Assembly (NCBI GenBank): GCA_964385505.1 | Contig: CAYLPI010000002.1 | Span: forward strand, 1-64,000 | Direction: 5' to 3' | Origin: CAITSH01 sp964385505 | GTDB taxonomy: Bacteria; Pseudomonadota; Gammaproteobacteria; Burkholderiales; SG8-39 | Length of the DNA stretch: 64,000 nt | Shown: positions 8,850 through 17,292 of the stretch, one piece after another | How the letters are laid out: each line of letters begins with the position of its first letter | Numbering within the stretch: the stretch's first letter is position 1 | Translations under genes and position numbers: made by a program | The notes under the pieces: model-generated | Database searches by the model: none | The model's input: the letters and a program-made list of their open reading frames with translations, nothing else | Told to the model about the DNA's origin: nothing

Positions 8850-8999
8850 GCCACAGTACCCCAGAGCATCATTCGTTCACCCTATACCTGCACGCCGCGC
8901 AGGCCAAGCCGCAAAAAACCGCGAGGTGTTGCGCGAGCGGCAATGCAGTAACCGGAACAACAGCGACGAAGCGGCCCGGTGCGCCAACCGCTCAGGCCT

Positions 9000-9512
9000 T
9001 CATGCTCTCGAAGCAGCCAGTTCCCGGTTGATTGCCGCTACCGCCTGTTCGCGGTCATGCGCGCCGAAAAAACCGTAGTACCCGTCGGTGACGTTGGCTG
9101 TTTCGCCGTTCTTCAGACGGAATACCAGCCGGTAGGATTCACCCCCGCCCGGCAGTGTTCGTGATTCGAGGAAAGCGCTTTCGATGTCACTTGCCGGCCA
9201 TTCGCGTCGCGTGCGGTCCCCGAACGTGAGCACGCGGCCGGTCGTGCGCTCGAAGGTGATGCGCAGGTGCGCGCGCCAGCCAAGCAGATAGGCCACCGGA
9301 ATGCCCAGCAGGAAGGCCATCACCGCCGCCCCGTAGATTTCCCAATTCTCGCGCGTCGGGGCGGTTCCGGTGAAAAATGCGGTAGCCGCGATGATCAGCG
9401 CGGGGGCGATTGCGACCGGGATGAACCCAAAGCCGATCGGCGCCCTGAACTCGATTACTTTTTGGCCTTCGGTATTTTGTTTTTCGAGGAATCCGGAAAT
9501 AATGTTGTTCAA
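9000..9512 (-). CDS. Small membrane protein with two spans and a PH-like C-terminal half
   Basis: A 170-residue protein I do not recognise by name. After a polar N-terminus, two hydrophobic segments lie at residues about 27-48 and 61-80 (FIPVAIAPALIIAATAFF and YGAAVMAFLLGIPVAYLLGW). The remainder is beta-rich, alternating as in membrane-anchored PH-like domains (LRITFERTTGRVLTFGDR, then YRLVFRLKNGETANV). The function is unknown. A decayed second copy lies at 6515-6655 on the far side of the SulP gene, so the gene was once duplicated around the transporter. The start at 9512 fits the predicted topology. Confidence 0.6.
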   Translation of the reverse strand: MNNIISGFLEKQNTEGQKVIEFRAPIGFGFIPVAIAPALIIAATAFFTGTAPTRENWEIYGAAVMAFLLGIPVAYLLGWRAHLRITFERTTGRVLTFGDRTRREWPASDIESAFLESRTLPGGGESYRLVFRLKNGETANVTDGYYGFFGAHDREQAVAAINRELAASRA

Positions 9513-9819
9513 GCACGTGCTCCACGTCGTTCATTCGTCGTTGCGACCGTGGCCGGCAACCCTTTCGGTCAGCATACTGCGTAATGCACCGGCATGTGCA
9601 TAGCATGTCGTGCGTCACGTGCGCCAGTTTACCCGCCTGCAGTCCGAAAGAAGGCCGGCCACTTGATGCCGGGAGCCGGCCCTTATGTTCGATTGCGAAC
9701 AGACCGCCTCCAATCCGTTCCTTAGGCTGGCCCCGTTCACCGCAGGCACGCGCGCCCGTTGTGCTTGACGGAATAAAGCGCGGCCCTGGCCCGATGCTTA
9801 CCTCACCAGGACGTCAATA
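9513..9819. other. Intergenic region before the pilus locus
   Basis: No gene is seen. The last 77 nt (9743-9819) are the start of the duplicated pilin unit and hold its leader, including gtgcttgacggaataaagc, which could contain a -35 box (ttgacg) although no convincing -10 follows. A stretch near 9681 (ccttatgttcg) has an imperfect match before the second pilin copy near 10409, so the duplication originally extended further upstream and has since diverged. Confidence 0.5.
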
Positions 9820-10365
9820 ATGTTCAAGAAAAAAGTCTTTACGCTGTCTCTCGCTGCGGCTTTTGCGCTGGCATCCCAGTCGGCGCTGGCAGCCACGGCA
9901 ACGACCACGATCCCGGTAACCGCCTCGGTATCAGCCGGTTGCACCATCAGCGTCGGCGCGACGCCCCTCGCCTTCGGCGCCTACGACCCGATCGGCGCCA
10001 ATGCGACGGCGCCCTTGACCACCGTCGGCAGCGTCATCGTCACCTGCGCCAAGAACAGCGCCGGCACACTCACCATCGGCATGGGGCCGGGGCTGAATTT
10101 TCTCACGACGCGCCAGTTGAAGAGCGGCACGGACACGCTCGCCTATGACGTCGGGCAACCGTCCACCAACGCCGCCGGCGCCACCTGCACTTTTCCGGCA
10201 ACTACGGCATGGAATACCACCGGGGCGGGCGTGCTGACACTGACCTCGCCGCCGAGCAAGGCGCCGCGCTCCTACAACATCTGCGGGTCTATCCCCGGCG
10301 GGCAGGACGCCGCAGCCGGCGCGACCTACACCGACACCATCACCGCCACCATCAATTTCTAGATC
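9743..10365. repeat. Tandem pilin duplication, copy 1 (623 nt)
   Basis: This copy appears identical to 10471-11093: the leader, whole coding sequence and three bases after the stop match base for base at an offset of 728. Identity ends abruptly at both borders. A 105-nt unrelated spacer separates the copies. Confidence 0.9.
9820..10362 (+). CDS. Spore coat U (SCPU) domain pilin, copy 1
   Basis: A 180-residue exported protein. Residues 1-24 form a signal peptide (KKKVFTLSLAAAFALASQSALA, cleaved after ALA). The mature part is a spore coat U domain: TIPVTASVSAGCTISVGATPL at the start, paired cysteines (C42 and C65, C147 and later C), and a C-terminal beta strand YTDTITATINF that would serve as the chaperone and donor-strand contact. 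SCPU proteins are subunits of archaic chaperone-usher (Csu-like) pili. It is first in the locus, followed by an identical second copy, chaperone, usher and third pilin. As the most upstream and duplicated gene it is likely the major subunit. Confidence 0.88.
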   Translation: MFKKKVFTLSLAAAFALASQSALAATATTTIPVTASVSAGCTISVGATPLAFGAYDPIGANATAPLTTVGSVIVTCAKNSAGTLTIGMGPGLNFLTTRQLKSGTDTLAYDVGQPSTNAAGATCTFPATTAWNTTGAGVLTLTSPPSKAPRSYNICGSIPGGQDAAAGATYTDTITATINF

Positions 10366-10470
10366 CAGATGGTAGCGCCGGCTCGCCTCCGACTTCTGAT
10401 GCCTGCGCCCTTATGTTCGCCTCCGCACAGACCCCGTTCAGGTCGCTCGTCATACTTTCCGCATCCTTCT

Positions 10471-11093
10471 CAGGCACGCGCGCCCGTTGTGCTTGACGGA
10501 ATAAAGCGCGGCCCTGGCCCGATGCTTACCTCACCAGGACGTCAATAATGTTCAAGAAAAAAGTCTTTACGCTGTCTCTCGCTGCGGCTTTTGCGCTGGC
10601 ATCCCAGTCGGCGCTGGCAGCCACGGCAACGACCACGATCCCGGTAACCGCCTCGGTATCAGCCGGTTGCACCATCAGCGTCGGCGCGACGCCCCTCGCC
10701 TTCGGCGCCTACGACCCGATCGGCGCCAATGCGACGGCGCCCTTGACCACCGTCGGCAGCGTCATCGTCACCTGCGCCAAGAACAGCGCCGGCACACTCA
10801 CCATCGGCATGGGGCCGGGGCTGAATTTTCTCACGACGCGCCAGTTGAAGAGCGGCACGGACACGCTCGCCTATGACGTCGGGCAACCGTCCACCAACGC
10901 CGCCGGCGCCACCTGCACTTTTCCGGCAACTACGGCATGGAATACCACCGGGGCGGGCGTGCTGACACTGACCTCGCCGCCGAGCAAGGCGCCGCGCTCC
11001 TACAACATCTGCGGGTCTATCCCCGGCGGGCAGGACGCCGCAGCCGGCGCGACCTACACCGACACCATCACCGCCACCATCAATTTCTAGATC
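10471..11093. repeat. Tandem pilin duplication, copy 2 (623 nt)
   Basis: Second copy of the unit at 9743-10365, apparently identical over 623 nt including the leader. Sequence beyond the shared atc after the stop differs. Copy 2 leads into the chaperone gene; copy 1 leads into a 105-nt spacer. Confidence 0.9.
10548..11090 (+). CDS. Spore coat U (SCPU) domain pilin, copy 2
   Basis: The 180-residue product is identical to the protein encoded at 9820-10362, with the same signal peptide, cysteines and C-terminal donor-strand-like end. The nucleotide sequence also appears identical, so the duplication is very recent, is kept the same by gene conversion, or is an assembly artefact. This copy sits 32 nt before the chaperone gene and probably is the ancestral first gene of the operon. 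Doubling the gene could raise the dose of the major pilin relative to usher. Confidence 0.87.
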   Translation: MFKKKVFTLSLAAAFALASQSALAATATTTIPVTASVSAGCTISVGATPLAFGAYDPIGANATAPLTTVGSVIVTCAKNSAGTLTIGMGPGLNFLTTRQLKSGTDTLAYDVGQPSTNAAGATCTFPATTAWNTTGAGVLTLTSPPSKAPRSYNICGSIPGGQDAAAGATYTDTITATINF

Positions 11094-11122
11094 GAATTTC
11101 TGGATCAAAAGAGGAAACTGCA

Positions 11123-11917
11123 ATGAAAAAAACCGGCACATCCGCGTCAACCGGGGCCCGCCCGGCGGCCCAGTGGCAGCGCCGCCTCGGCTCTGCCTTG
11201 TGCGTTGCGCTGGCCGCAGCCGGACTGCTTACGCAGTTACCGGCCACGGCAGGCGATCTGGGTGTGGACCCGGTGCTGCTCGAGCTGTCTCCCAGGCAGC
11301 GTACCGTCGCTATCAAGATCACCAATTCCTCCGGTCAACCCACGGCAATCCAGACCCAGGCCGTCACTTGGTCGCAGGTTGACGGCAAGGACGTGTATAC
11401 CCCGACCAAGGAATTGCTGGTGTCGCCACCTATCGTCACCATTGCGCCCAACAGCGAGCAAATCATCCGCGTCGCCCTGCGCCGTGCAGCCGATTCGAAA
11501 AGCGAACTGGCCTACCGTATTTTCCTGCAGCAGTTGCCGGTGCCGCCCGCCCCGGGCGTGCAGGGCGTGCAGGTGGCGTTGCGCATCGGCCTGCCGGTGT
11601 TTGTCAAGCCGCAACAGGGCAAGGCTGCACCCAAAATGGTCTGGAGCGCGGTACGAATGCCGGAGAACACCCTGAAAGTGACCATGCACAACCAGGGCAA
11701 CGCGCATGTGCAGATTTCCGACTTCGAGTTTTCGGCGCTCGGTGCAGACAAGCCGGTGGCCGGGCAATCCGGATCGAGCTATGTGCTCGCCGGCCAGACG
11801 CGTGACTGGCTGCTGAAGGAGAATTCCGCCGTCAAGACCGTTGACGGGCGTTTGCGTCTGAAGGCCTACACTGACGCGGGCGAAGTCGATGTGGTACTTC
11901 TCACGGGAAACCCGTAA
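11123..11917 (+). CDS. Periplasmic pilus chaperone (PapD/CsuC-like)
   Basis: A 264-residue protein. The ATG at 11123 follows gaggaaactgca and gives a signal peptide (hydrophobic core SALCVALAAAGLLTQLPATA, residues about 25-44). The mature part has the two-domain immunoglobulin-like layout of pilus chaperones: DPVLLELSPRQRTVAIKITN in strand A/B, VSPPIVTIAPNSEQIIRVAL with the conserved P-x-Q-x-x-x-R-V/I motif, and a second domain ending VDGRLRLKAYTDAGEVDV. It would fold and cap the SCPU subunits in the periplasm and deliver them to the usher. It overlaps the usher gene by 29 nt, which indicates tight coupling. Confidence 0.88.
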   Translation: MKKTGTSASTGARPAAQWQRRLGSALCVALAAAGLLTQLPATAGDLGVDPVLLELSPRQRTVAIKITNSSGQPTAIQTQAVTWSQVDGKDVYTPTKELLVSPPIVTIAPNSEQIIRVALRRAADSKSELAYRIFLQQLPVPPAPGVQGVQVALRIGLPVFVKPQQGKAAPKMVWSAVRMPENTLKVTMHNQGNAHVQISDFEFSALGADKPVAGQSGSSYVLAGQTRDWLLKENSAVKTVDGRLRLKAYTDAGEVDVVLLTGNP

Positions 11918-14384
11918 ACGCGTAGCGGGACTGCTGATCCAGGCTTGCATGCTCCCCTGCGTCATGGTCACGGCCACGGCCACGGCCATGGCCGCGGGAG
12001 ATGCTGACACGCCCCCCGGTTCCGGGCGGGCGGTCGGATCACCACCGGCTGCGGCAACGGATCCGGCCATTGCGCCCGGATTTGGGCAGAAAGCGGACCC
12101 CGCCGCAACCGGATTTCAGGAATCGCTGCTGCTGGTCGATATCAACGCGCAGCTCTTGAACGAGACGACAGTGGTGCTGGAGCGCGACGGGGTCATCTAC
12201 GTAGCGGGCGCTGACTTGCTGCGCTGGCGCTTGCGCCTGCCTGAGCCCGGCGTCGCAGTCGATCACGACGGCGAAAAGTATTACCCACTCGCAGCCATCG
12301 CCGGCGTGGCGGCGGTCTTTAACGCGCCCAAGCGCACACTGACCATCACCGCCAGTGCTCTGGCCTTTACCGAAACCGCACGTGTTGCCGCCGGCACGGC
12401 GAGACTGGCGCCGCTGCGCTCCGGCCCCGGCGGATTCATCAACTACGACTTGTTTGCTGCACGCGATCCAACGGGTACGCAGCGTTCGGGACAATTCGAG
12501 TTCGGTTACTTCAATCATGCCGGCGTCGGCACCACCAGCCTTTTCGCCAACGACACTGTCAACATTGTCAACACTGGCAACGCTGGCAACGCCGGCGACA
12601 ATGGCAACACCGGCGAGCGGCGGCTGACGCGGCTTGACAGCACCTGGACCGTCGATTATCCGGAGACGCTGCGCAGCCTTCGCCTCGGCGATGCCATCAA
12701 CCGCCCCGGCGCCTGGGGCCGCGCGGTGCGCTTTGGTGGCCTGCAGTACGGCAGCAATTTCGCCACCCAGCCCGGATTCGTCACCGCGCCGCTGCAAAGC
12801 GTGGCCGGCCGGGCGGTGCTGCCCTCCACTGTCGATGTATTCGTCAATAACGCGCTGGTGTCGCGCCAGACGGTACCCCCGGGGCCGTTCACCATCAGGA
12901 ATCTTCCTGTCGTAACAGGCACGGGCGAAGTGCAACTGGTGGTGCGCGACCTGTTCGGACGCGAGCAACTGACGACGCAACCGTTTTATGCCAGCCAGGC
13001 CTTGTTGCGCGAGGGCCTGACAAGCTATTCGGTTGAAGCGGGCAAGGTGCGCGAAAATTTCGGTATCGACAGTTTCAACTACGGTAGTGCCATGGGCAGC
13101 GCCACCTACCGGCGCGGCATGAGCCAGCACTTCACCGCCGAGGTACACGCCGAGGCCATGCCGGGCCAGGCGACCGCCGGCGCCGGTGGTGATTACCTCC
13201 TACCGCGCATCGGCACGCTCAATGCCCATGTCGCCGGCAGCCAGAGCCGGCAGGGTTCTGGCGCAACGCTGCTGCTGGGCATCGATCATCCCGGCCGCAA
13301 ATGGAGTTACGCGGCGCGCACCCAGCGCACCAGCAGCGGCTTTGTTCAAGTCGGGCGCCTGCCGGGGGATTTGCCGCCGTCGCGCCTGAGCAGCTTCAAC
13401 CTCAGTTACGCCACCGGCGCCGGCAGTTCGGTCGGCGTTGCCTATGTCGTGCAGCGTAATCGTGTCGAAGCCGATGTGCGTATCGCCACGCTCGGATACA
13501 ACGTGTCGCTCGGCAAGTGGGCCTCGCTGAGCGTGTCGGCGGTGCGCGTCCTGGAGGGCGACAAGAGCACCAGCGTATTTGCCGCGCTGACCATCCCCTT
13601 TGGTGCAGCGACCAGCCTGAGCCTCAGCGCGCAGTCGGTCGGCGGCGGCAGCAGCGACTTCACCGCCACTTTGCAACGCAACCTGCCGGCCGGTGAGGGC
13701 TACGGCTATCGCGTGCTGGCGCGTTCAGACCGGTCGCAGGAGGCGGCTGCGACGCTGCAGAACAATATCGGCACCTACGGCATCGGTGTGGCGCAGACGC
13801 CGGGGGCGACCGCAACGCGCCTGAGCGCCTCCGGTGGTGTGGCCTTTCTCGGCGGCGATGCCTTTCTCAGCCGCCGCATCGACCAGAGCTTTGCCGTGGT
13901 CCGTGTTCCGGGTTATCCGAACGTGCACATTCTTGCCGACAATAATCCGGCGGGTCAGACCAACGCCGCCGGCAATGCGCTGATTCCGCGCCTGCGCGCC
14001 TATGACCGCAACGTGCTCGCCATCCAACAGGAAGACCTGCCGATGGACGCGGAAATCGGCGCGCTCGAGCGCGAAGTGGCGCCTTATTTTCGCAGTGGCG
14101 TCGAGGTGAAATTTCCGGTCCGGCGCTCGCGCGGTGCGACGCTGACCATCGTTCTTGACGATGGCAGGGCATTGCCGCTCGGCGCCACGGTCGAGATCAT
14201 CGGGCAGGACCGTTTGAATATCACCGGCTACGAAGGCGAGGTATACGTCACCGGCCTCGAGCCGCAAAACCGCCTGCGCGCAAGCTGGAACGGCCAGAGC
14301 TGCGAATTCGACGCCGCGTTTGTCATAAGCGCCAATCCCCTGCCCGATCTGGGGACATTCATCTGTCACGGAGTAAAACGATGA
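11889..14384 (+). CDS. Outer-membrane usher of the SCPU-type chaperone-usher pathway
   Basis: An 831-residue protein, normal for ushers. The N-terminus has a hydrophobic leader containing TATATAM, encoded by a ggccac hexamer run. Then comes an N-terminal domain (ESLLLVDINAQLLNETTVVL), the 24-strand barrel with PGPFTIRNLPVVTGTGEVQL and VVRDLFGREQLTTQPFY (the most conserved usher segment), a plug region, and C-terminal domains with YFRSGVEVKFPVRRSRGATL. It forms the outer-membrane channel through which chaperone-bound SCPU subunits are polymerised. A low-complexity NTGNAGNAGDNGNTGE stretch near residues 220-235 lies in a barrel loop. The stop overlaps the third pilin start as ATGA. Confidence 0.88.
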   Translation: MWYFSRETRKRVAGLLIQACMLPCVMVTATATAMAAGDADTPPGSGRAVGSPPAAATDPAIAPGFGQKADPAATGFQESLLLVDINAQLLNETTVVLERDGVIYVAGADLLRWRLRLPEPGVAVDHDGEKYYPLAAIAGVAAVFNAPKRTLTITASALAFTETARVAAGTARLAPLRSGPGGFINYDLFAARDPTGTQRSGQFEFGYFNHAGVGTTSLFANDTVNIVNTGNAGNAGDNGNTGERRLTRLDSTWTVDYPETLRSLRLGDAINRPGAWGRAVRFGGLQYGSNFATQPGFVTAPLQSVAGRAVLPSTVDVFVNNALVSRQTVPPGPFTIRNLPVVTGTGEVQLVVRDLFGREQLTTQPFYASQALLREGLTSYSVEAGKVRENFGIDSFNYGSAMGSATYRRGMSQHFTAEVHAEAMPGQATAGAGGDYLLPRIGTLNAHVAGSQSRQGSGATLLLGIDHPGRKWSYAARTQRTSSGFVQVGRLPGDLPPSRLSSFNLSYATGAGSSVGVAYVVQRNRVEADVRIATLGYNVSLGKWASLSVSAVRVLEGDKSTSVFAALTIPFGAATSLSLSAQSVGGGSSDFTATLQRNLPAGEGYGYRVLARSDRSQEAAATLQNNIGTYGIGVAQTPGATATRLSASGGVAFLGGDAFLSRRIDQSFAVVRVPGYPNVHILADNNPAGQTNAAGNALIPRLRAYDRNVLAIQQEDLPMDAEIGALEREVAPYFRSGVEVKFPVRRSRGATLTIVLDDGRALPLGATVEIIGQDRLNITGYEGEVYVTGLEPQNRLRASWNGQSCEFDAAFVISANPLPDLGTFICHGVKR

Positions 14385-14890
14385 TCGCAACGCGAATACG
14401 CATACGCATACGAATGCGAATGCGAATGGCCTTGTTCGCCCGCGATGTGGCAGGGCTGGCTGCGCTGGGGCTGATGCTTTTTTGCACATCGCCAGCCGTA
14501 TATGCCAAGCCAAAATGTACCATCAGCGCGACGGCCGTCAACTTTGGCGCGTACAACGTGTTTGCTGCGGCGCCCGACGACAATGGTGTCGGCACCGTCC
14601 AGGTCAACTGCAACGGCGCCGGAAAAACCGTATCGGTGACCATGGATACGGGCCTTGGCGGCAGTTACACGCCGCGCGTCATGCGCTACGGCGCAAATAC
14701 CTTGAGCTACAACCTGTATTCGGATGCCGCGCGGACGACCATCTGGGGCGACGGCAGCGGCGGCAGCAGCGCCGTTGGAGTCGGTGGCAAGGTCAATACC
14801 ACGCTCGATGTGTTCGGACGTATTCCCGCCGGGCAAAATGTGTCTGTGGGCGCTTACAGCGACAGCATTACCGTTACGGTGACGTTCTGA
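14381..14890 (+). CDS. SCPU-domain pilin or tip subunit with repeat-encoded N-terminus
   Basis: A 169-residue protein. The start overlaps the usher stop as ATGA. Its first residues are IATRIRIRIRMRMRMALFAR, coded by a run of cgcata/cgaatg hexamers; a normal signal peptide core follows (VAGLAALGLMLFCTSPAVYA). The mature domain (KCTISATAVNFGAYNVF to SDSITVTVTF) is a spore coat U domain, shorter than the major pilin. Its position after the usher suggests a minor or tip subunit. The true translation start could be the internal ATG after the hexamers (RMALFAR), which would give a more usual signal peptide. Confidence 0.82.
   Translation: MIATRIRIRIRMRMRMALFARDVAGLAALGLMLFCTSPAVYAKPKCTISATAVNFGAYNVFAAAPDDNGVGTVQVNCNGAGKTVSVTMDTGLGGSYTPRVMRYGANTLSYNLYSDAARTTIWGDGSGGSSAVGVGGKVNTTLDVFGRIPAGQNVSVGAYSDSITVTVTF
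14393..14429 (+). repeat. Hexanucleotide run in the start of the third pilin gene
   Basis: Six units of the form cgaata, cgcata or cgaatg follow each other in frame and encode alternating Arg-Ile and Arg-Met. Because the unit is six bases, gain or loss of units would not shift the frame. Confidence 0.75.
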
Positions 14891-14920
14891 TCCGGTGCGG
14901 GCTGCGCGTGCGACCCGCAG

Positions 14921-14959
14921 CCACAGTCGCGGCCACAGCCACAGCCACAGCCACAGCCA
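14921..14959 (+). repeat. CCACAG hexamer run
   Basis: One ccacag, a 6-nt interruption (tcgcgg), then four ccacag units and a partial fifth. The run lies in the 80-nt gap between the third pilin and the convergent gene at 14971-15960. A similar ggccac run is in the usher signal region near 11965-11990. Confidence 0.75.
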
Positions 14960-14970
14960 AAGTGCCGGCG

Positions 14971-15960
14971 CTACGATCCGCCCGGCAGCGGATGCACGGC
15001 AAGCGTCAGCGGCCAGGCATAGTTGCCGGGCGAGAGTCCCGCGCGCAGTGTGAAATGGTAGTTGAGGGCATGCGGCGTATTGGGCGTGACCGGTCCGCGC
15101 AAAAGGACGACGGTGCCGCCGTCGGTGCCAAGTTGCGCCGGGTGGCCGAGGCCGGTGATCTGCACCGACTCAAAGACATTGCCGACCGGATGAAACTCGG
15201 CGAAATAACCCGCGCGGCTGTTGGTGACCACGGAAAAGCGCGAGGCTGCGGCGACATCGACATGACCGCGGGCGATGTCATCCTGCGTAATCGTCAGTTG
15301 CTTCGCCTGGTACTGCAATTGCACCCTGGCATTGGCGATTACCGTGGCCGAGACCTGCAGGTTCACGCTGGCCTGCCCCGCCTCTGCTGAGGGCACAATC
15401 GAGGCAAGCGGCGCAACCAGCGCCATCGCCGCAATCAGCGCCGACACCACCAGTTTGCGTTGCAGCGACAGGCCATGCGCCACCTGGCCGGCGGTGGCTT
15501 GCCCGGCCGATAGCAACACGTCACCCAGGCGTCCGCCCGAAGCCGCCTGCGTTTGCAGCGCGCCGCTAAGTTGATTGCCTGTTATATCGCCATTGGCGAC
15601 CATGATGTGGCCCAACTGGAATTTTCCTTCTGAAGGACGCTTATCGGCTTGCCGGCGCTGAAACTCAAGGACGATATCGCGTTCGCGGGCCGTTAACAGC
15701 GAAAGGCCCACCAGCGCATCGCCGAGCATGCCGCCGCTGCGCCTTTGCTCGGCCAGCGCCGCCTCAAGCTGCTGCTCACTGATGCGTTCGGCGGCGCGCA
15801 ACAATTCACCGAGGCGCTGCCGTTCGCCGGCCGCCAGCGACAACAGGCTTTCCAGGCGGGAGGCATATTCGGTGACGGCTGCACCGGCCGGCAGACCATC
15901 TGCTGCGCTTACGCCAAGTGCCCGCAGGATCGCGGCCATTTCCTTGCGCTCATGCTTCAT
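14971..15960 (-). CDS. Predicted fusion of GspE-N-like domains, a membrane anchor and an exported beta-rich domain
   Basis: A 329-residue protein with no name I recognise. ATG at 15960 is chosen (KHERKEMAAIL). Residues about 50-95 (LGELLRAAERISEQQLEAAL, then GMLGDALVGLSLLTARE) and about 113-160 (LGHIMVANGDITGNQL, then GGRLGDVLLSAGQATAGQV) resemble two copies of the MshEN/GspE-N fold used by type II secretion and type IV pilus ATPases. One hydrophobic segment follows at about 170-190 (VVSALIAAMALVAPLASIVP). The C-terminal 130 residues are beta-rich and read like a pilin-type domain (ASVNLQVSATVIANARVQLQ). It converges on the SCPU pilus operon and may serve it, perhaps as an inner-membrane-bound regulator. 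Function is inference. Confidence 0.6.
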   Translation of the reverse strand: MKHERKEMAAILRALGVSAADGLPAGAAVTEYASRLESLLSLAAGERQRLGELLRAAERISEQQLEAALAEQRRSGGMLGDALVGLSLLTARERDIVLEFQRRQADKRPSEGKFQLGHIMVANGDITGNQLSGALQTQAASGGRLGDVLLSAGQATAGQVAHGLSLQRKLVVSALIAAMALVAPLASIVPSAEAGQASVNLQVSATVIANARVQLQYQAKQLTITQDDIARGHVDVAAASRFSVVTNSRAGYFAEFHPVGNVFESVQITGLGHPAQLGTDGGTVVLLRGPVTPNTPHALNYHFTLRAGLSPGNYAWPLTLAVHPLPGGS

Positions 15961-16289
15961 CGATGGGTACCGGGTCTGTGGTCCTCGCACCTCGCGGTGC
16001 GATTGCCCTATTGCTCCCTGACCCAGTATGCGCGGTTTTGACCGGCTGCAAGCACACTGTTTGGCTTTTATCTGCGCGCTGTTTCCGGCGGCAGACTTGT
16101 GCGTCAGGTCTCTGCGCCGTCCCGGGCGTCCGGAATCGCCGCCGAAGTCATGGCGTTAATGTTGTCAGCGGTGGTGTGTCGCGGCAATACAAGATCGGGT
16201 TTCGGCACGGCGTGCAGGCTGGAAAGGGGCGTCTGTGGCCGCTTTCCGGGCTATTGCCGTCAGCGGCAACCGCTCGCCGCTCGCCCGAT
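15961..16289. other. Intergenic region, no gene seen
   Basis: This 329-nt stretch holds no convincing coding sequence. It holds a small GC hairpin (cgcacc tcgc ggtgcg, near 15987-16002) next to the start of the 14971-15960 gene, and a degenerate copy of the 31-nt repeat at 16219-16249. Confidence 0.5.
16219..16249. repeat. Possible degenerate copy of the 31-nt CTGGAAAC repeat
   Basis: Starts ctggaaa and ends tttccggg with a middle resembling other family members. It lies 40 nt past the stop of the minus-strand aldo/keto reductase, the same position relative to a stop codon as other copies (27258, 38867, 45475). The match is weaker, so this copy is tentative. Confidence 0.35.
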
Positions 16290-17123
16290 TCAGAGCATTT
16301 CGAGCGGCCGCAGGCCCTTGGGTGGCGGAAAAACGCGATCGAGTTCGGCCAGTTGCGCCGTGTCAAATGCGTGATCGAGGGCGCCGAGATTTTCCCGCAG
16401 CCGTACGCGCCTGCCGGTCTTCGGAATGACGATGACCTCCTCATGCGCCAGCAGCCAGGCGAGCGCCGCCTGCGCCGGGCTCATACCGTGGCGCGCGGCG
16501 AACGCGACGAGGCCGTTGTCACGCAACAGGCGCGCCTGCTCGATCGGCGAATACGCCATCACCGGCACGCGCCGCGCGCGCAGCCAGGGCAGAAGGTCGT
16601 ACTCAATGCCGCGGCGCGTGAGGTTGTACAGCAACTGATTGGTGGCGACACCATCGCCGCCGGGCGCAGCCGATAATTCGCGCATGGCGGCAAGATCGAG
16701 ATTGCTGACGCCATAGTGGCGTATCTTGCCGGCGCGCTGCAATGCGATGAATCCTTCCATGGTTTCTGCCAGCGGCACGTCGCCGCGCCAGTGCAGCAGG
16801 TACAAGTCGATGCGGTCGGTGCCGAGGCGCCCGAGGCTGCGCTCGCAGGCCGCCGCCACACCCTGGCGCGAGGCATTGTGCGGATAGACCTTGCTGACGA
16901 TAAATGCCTCGTCACGCCGCCCGGCAATGGCCTCGCCGACGAGTTCTTCCGAACGGCCGTCGCCGTACATCTCGGCGGTGTCGATCAGCGTCGCGCCGAG
17001 GTCAAGCCCGAGACGCAGCGTGGCGATCTCCTCGGCGCGCGTGGCGCGGCTGTCGCCGATGTTCCAGGTGCCCTGGCCGAAGGCGGGAACGCGCTCGCCC
17101 GAGGGCAGCATGACGGATTTCAT
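16290..17123 (-). CDS. Aldo/keto reductase
   Basis: A 277-residue NADP-dependent oxidoreductase of the AKR TIM-barrel family. The catalytic tetrad is visible: D48 and Y53 in IDTAEMYGDG, K78 in VSKVYP and H111 in LLHWRG. The C-terminal IPKTGRRVRLRENLGALD matches the coenzyme-binding loop. The start at 17123 (KSVMLPSGERVPAFGQG) fits family N-termini; upstream in-frame codons add residues without similarity. Short AKRs of this type reduce small aldehydes and methylglyoxal-like compounds. It is not closely linked to neighbouring genes. Confidence 0.88.
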   Translation of the reverse strand: MKSVMLPSGERVPAFGQGTWNIGDSRATRAEEIATLRLGLDLGATLIDTAEMYGDGRSEELVGEAIAGRRDEAFIVSKVYPHNASRQGVAAACERSLGRLGTDRIDLYLLHWRGDVPLAETMEGFIALQRAGKIRHYGVSNLDLAAMRELSAAPGGDGVATNQLLYNLTRRGIEYDLLPWLRARRVPVMAYSPIEQARLLRDNGLVAFAARHGMSPAQAALAWLLAHEEVIVIPKTGRRVRLRENLGALDHAFDTAQLAELDRVFPPPKGLRPLEML

Positions 17124-17292
17124 GTGATTGACCAATGCATGGCTGGCGCCGGGCGCGCGGATTTGAAATGATCGACACAAAGGGTAACGCAGGTGATACG
17201 CGGTTTCATCGAGATGGCGTCACAGTATCCCGCGCTCCGGGTAGGCGCGTTGTCAACGACCTTGTCCTTGATGCAGTCCACGCCCAGATTCC

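Noticed and set aside
14393..14959. Phase variation by frameshift in the pilus locus
   Set aside because: All the repeat units found are six bases long and cannot shift the frame, so on-off switching by slippage is not supported.
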